Origin: Allium sativum
Taxonomy: Eukaryota > Streptophyta > Magnoliopsida > Asparagales > Amaryllidaceae
Assembly: GCA_030737875.1 (NCBI GenBank)
Contig: CM060915.1
Location: forward strand, 358,853,863 to 358,917,862
Direction: 5' to 3'
DNA: 64,000 nt
The position numbers and the translations under genes are program-made. The notes under the pieces are model-generated. The model was not told where the DNA came from. It searched no databases and saw only the letters and a list, made by a program, of their open reading frames with translations. Positions within the stretch are counted from its first letter, which is position 1; the number at the start of each line of letters is the position of its first letter. Of this stretch, positions 60,551 to 64,000 are shown piece after piece.

Positions 60551-60562
60551 TGGTATCAGAGC
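60551..60562 (+). other. giant element primer-binding site (Met tRNA)
   Basis: TGGTATCAGAGC, one base after the LTR end at 60549. Confidence 0.95.
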
Positions 60563-61723
60563 TATTGGTTTAGTATTAACCTTGGCTCTGTGGCGTTACC
60601 CGATAGAGACTGGGATGGTATTACCCTAGATCGAGATTGAGTGTGTATGTATATATATATGAGAGCGTATTTCTAAATCTTATATACAAATGTTTTGTAT
60701 TGTGTTGTTGATCGATTCAAGTGTTGAGAAGCATTGAACTATCAATGAATACAAAATTGTTTTGTAAAGAGGATAAATGAAATAATTTTACCCAAATTAT
60801 ATTTTTGTATAAAAAATAAATGATTTTTATCAAATTATTGGGGTATTAGAGCGTTTGATCGATTTGAATGAAATTCAAATCGGATTGAAAATTTGAATTG
60901 GAAACTTAACTTTGTTAAGTATAGTTAAATAAAGAATGACATCAAAACTAAATAAAATAGATTTGGAATTTGGAAATTTAATGAATAATCAAATAGAAAT
61001 TAGTCGGATATTCGTCGATTGATGTTCAAATATGTGAAACCAAAGTTAAATATTAATAATGAAGGTAAATTCAATTGATTTGGTTTTGTATTGATTGCTG
61101 ATTGTGATTTGCTTGTTATCAGATGATATTTTATTTGAATGAGAATAATCAACAATTTAATGGAGCTAAATGAATTATAAATTAAAGAATAATTTCCGGT
61201 ATATGAATAGAAATTTTTGATTTAATCCTGTATTTGATCTTGAATAGATGCTATCTGTTTGATTTTGGAATTGGTGTAGTGACACTTGTTGATTAGTGAA
61301 ATATTACTTTAGAATTTCATATACTCATATGTGAATTGAGTTAAGTACAGGTGCCAGATAGCAAGGTAGAATTATATTGGTTGAGTAAATCGTGTATACG
61401 TTCAACAGATATGCTCAATAGCGCTCGTGAAAGGAACGCCTATGCGAAAATATAAAATTTTGGGTTTTGATTTTTGTTTTCCGACCATGTGGGTCGATGT
61501 ATATATATTATTTATTCCTGCTATATCGCAGATGTCACTCCTTACAAGGGAGACTCTACCAAAATTTTCCGGGAATTTAAAGTGTTAGAATTTTTTTGAT
61601 ATTTTTGAAAATATTTATTTACAATATTGAATTGGTTTTCAATTTAAAATAAATTGGATTTGGAAATTTACGGTATTTGTAGCATTTTTCTTACCTTGGC
61701 AATTTCGGGGGCGAAATTATTCT
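60563..61723 (+). other. giant element interior, non-coding
   Basis: About 1.16 kb with no open frame of note and no gag, RT or integrase motif. The last part, TTCGGGGGCGAAATTATTCT, resembles the sequence just upstream of the PPT in gypsy elements, so the interior keeps its two ends but has lost all genes. Confidence 0.8.
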
Positions 61724-61736
61724 AAGAGGGGAAGAA
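61724..61736 (+). other. giant element polypurine tract
   Basis: AAGAGGGGAAGAA immediately before TGTAACGACCC. Confidence 0.9.
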
Positions 61737-64000
61737 TGTAACGACCCATATTTTTGACAGCCAAATATTTTATTTAATTTATTTTTTTAAAATATTTTAT
61801 TTGGGAATTTAATGGATTTTAATATTTAATTCGTTATTTAAAATGAAGTTTGAAAAATATATATATATATAATTATAAATCGAGCTCGAAATAGCGTGGC
61901 AGTTCGTAATATGGAGTTTTGAACTTCAATTGGATATACAGGGTCCGATATAAGTCAGATTTCTATGAAATAAGAAATGTTGTGATCGTGTTGGCTATAA
62001 TTTTCATGTGGAAGAGAAAAATGCAGATTTCGTATTATTGATTGATAGTTATGTCCAAATCAATTTTTGAAATAGTTGCTATGGAAATCGTTATTTAAAA
62101 TATAGGTCGTTAAAATAGCCATTTTTGCAAACAGACTCGTTTTCAATGAAATCAATTTCATTGGGATCGTAACGTTAAATTATTGTACTGTATTGAATTG
62201 CGTGGCAAATCGATGTCGTATGTGACCACGGTAGCCGTAAACTCCCAATCAATTTCTATAGCGCATAATTAAATTAATTTAATAGAGGAGTATTTGCGTA
62301 TAACTTGAGCAGACAGTCGAGTTAAGCCACAAAACCAATTCCCTTGAGTTCGTACCGACGATTAGAGTCAATATAGGTATATAGTTTGTTATATTTGGAG
62401 ATCGGTTAATTTGGTGTCCAAAATGGCATTGTGGTGTGTGTAAAAATAGCGTACCAGGAAACAGTCTCAGAATGCGATGAAACTGGTTCCATCAGATTCG
62501 TATTAACTAATTATTGTAGAATTTTTAATTTTCATGTCAATCGGACTTACCATTGATCGTGGCAGCGATAAACGCCCAAATCAATTATATTATTTGGTCA
62601 ATTCAAATAGGGGTAACTTTAAATGAATAAACGACTGGCCAAATGAACCTCAATTTGGACGAAACAAGATTCATTGGATCCGTAAGGAAGAGGTCTAGTG
62701 AAATGTCAAGGTTTCAAATTTATTTGATTTTTTCTGTAATTATATGAATTTTAAACGCTTAATTTTTCATCGATAATTATAAAGGACTTTTCACAAATGA
62801 TGTTGGAATTCGACGAAACCTGTTCCACTGGGTCCAGAATATTTTCTTATGTTAGGATTACATTCTTTGGTCAGAAACGAAGGTCGTATGTAGTGTTTTT
62901 GAGTGTTACTTCGCATCGAAGTTTCTAAAAATAATAATAATATTATATTATTCCCCACATCCTTATATATATTACGTGATACTTGGTCAAAACCCTACAT
63001 ATCCTTCAGTCAAGGTCAACGAATTACCCCGCCTCCACCATTAAAATCAACGATCAGGAAGCTCGCAACTTCCTCCTCGTTTCCCGTCCAATCACACAAC
63101 TTTAGGTCAAACTTTCTTTGCAAAGCTTCTCGTCCCAACGTGTACAGTATACTGATCGGTGGTGATCAGTTTTCAGGCGCTAAGGCGACTGGAATGGCTT
63201 CAAACAGCGGAGGAGGTTCGAATGGTTTTGCCAGTGACCGTGGTACCCGTACGTGGCGAGATTTGGAGCGAATACGGAGGAGGGTGGTGCGCTCGAACTG
63301 GCTACCTGCGATCGCTCTCTGATGGTCTGAATTGGGCATGGCCATGTTGATGGAAGGCGCTGTATGCTTTGAAATATTAGGGCGCGCGGTGGTTGGTTAT
63401 CACGGTTGAGGTGGGTTGCCTGCTGAAGTATACCAGAGAATGAAGTAAATGATGTCGGCCTGGCATTCTGAACATTAAAACGTAATTCGTATATTTAATT
63501 ATGGGATTAAATAATTATTTGTATTAATTAAGGCTTGCAATTATGCAGAACTTGGTCTATGAAACGCAGGGATGAAGAGAGTTGATTTCAAAGCAGTATT
63601 TGGGAGGAAATAGAAACCGCTGGCCTTATCACTTAATGTAATTAGTAAAATTATTTATTTAATTAGGAAAATGCTAATTAATCAAAAATATATTATAACT
63701 AGACTTCTAACGGTATTGTATTATAGGCTGATGCAGGAATGGGAAAAAGTGGATTAAGGAATGAAGAACCCAGCTAGTTGACCTAGACATTATTATAAAG
63801 TAATTATAATCTTATTAGCAATTAAAATAATTTAGGGATATTAGGCTACTTAAATCCTATAACTATATCACTATAATTTGTGCAGTTTAAACAAAAAGGA
63901 AAACGAAGTAGTGAAATGTACGAAGAGCTAGAGGATTTTTCAATCGGCTTGTAATCGATGGTCTAAAATTTACAACGTGGAGTCCATATTGCGTCTACAA
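61737..64000 (+). repeat. giant element 3' LTR, cut by window end
   Basis: Begins TGTAACGACCC. The first 0.9 kb has no 5' LTR partner here. It carries a degenerate series of GA(T/C)GAAA(T/C/A)-type motifs at about 150-180 bp spacing (near 61968, 62147, 62476, 62658 and 62812). TATA-like TATATATAT near 62964, then a GC-richer block. An open frame at 62903-63322 crosses it but is not kept open in the 5' LTR copy. Confidence 0.9.

Larger units (their letters stand above)
39491..64000 (+). mobile_element. giant-LTR gypsy element with a 1.2-kb interior (split by a Tekay-like insertion)
   Basis: The 5' LTR pieces 39491-40693 and 56061-60549 are followed by a PBS (60551) and an interior of 1187 bp. 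A PPT then precedes the 3' LTR (from 61737, cut by window end). Segment 62651-63857 aligns with 39491-40693, and 63853-64000 with 56061-56211, proving the LTR pair. The first ~0.9 kb of the 5' LTR is missing at the 39490 junction. Ends TGTAACGACCC and GGGTCGTTACA are perfect 11-bp inverted repeats. No coding capacity. Confidence 0.88.

Noticed and set aside
62903..63322. 139-residue frame in the giant element 3' LTR
   Set aside because: The 5' LTR copy (39737-40170) breaks it into different frames, so no coding constraint.

Overview
The window looks like plant nuclear heterochromatin. It is AT-rich and built almost entirely from nested LTR retrotransposons: Ty1/copia, Ty3/gypsy with a Tekay/Del-like pol, and Athila/Tat-like elements with an Asp-tRNA primer site. 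I see no host gene, tRNA, rRNA or CRISPR array. A flowering plant is certain from the element types and a eudicot is likely, but I cannot name a genus.

Left block (1-11743), outermost insertions first. The 3' end of a plus-strand gypsy LTR (1-586) abuts a minus-strand giant LTR of a related family (587-6087). That LTR cut the 3' LTR of a minus-strand copia element (6090-11743). The copia pol is a shuffled mosaic: a PR-integrase piece sits inside RT. The copia in turn sits in the 5' LTR of an Athila-like non-autonomous element.

Middle block (11744-35002). Athila-like copy 1 has a truncated 5' LTR (11744-12654), an internal region carrying a long Asn/Gln-rich broken reading frame, and a 3' LTR (17346-29135). 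A complete minus-strand gypsy element (17681-28123, TSD ACAAA) splits this 3' LTR. That gypsy element has 4.3 kb LTRs, only 1.8 kb inside, and no intact genes. Copy 2 of the Athila-like family follows (29240-35002) with its PBS and a decayed copy of the same Asn-rich frame. It is cut at 35003 by another element.

Right block (35003-64000). A minus-strand giant-LTR fragment (35003 to about 39490) meets a plus-strand giant-LTR element (about 39491-64000). The latter has an internal region of only 1187 bp between PBS and PPT, with no genes. Its 5' LTR is interrupted by a complete Tekay-like element (40694-56060, TSD AATCC) with two nearly identical 6.0 kb LTRs. The 3.3 kb interior of the Tekay-like element encodes gag, two zinc knuckles, half a protease, RNase H and integrase, with reverse transcriptase deleted in frame. 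It must have been moved by enzymes supplied in trans, or have lost RT very recently.

Recurring themes are LTRs far longer than the interiors they flank, TATA boxes followed by kilobases of LTR, a four-copy array of about 168 bp upstream of the TATA box in two LTR families, and hairpin arrays inside the gypsy LTRs. Nothing in the window encodes a complete replication set. The elements are related only as hosts and invaders of one another.
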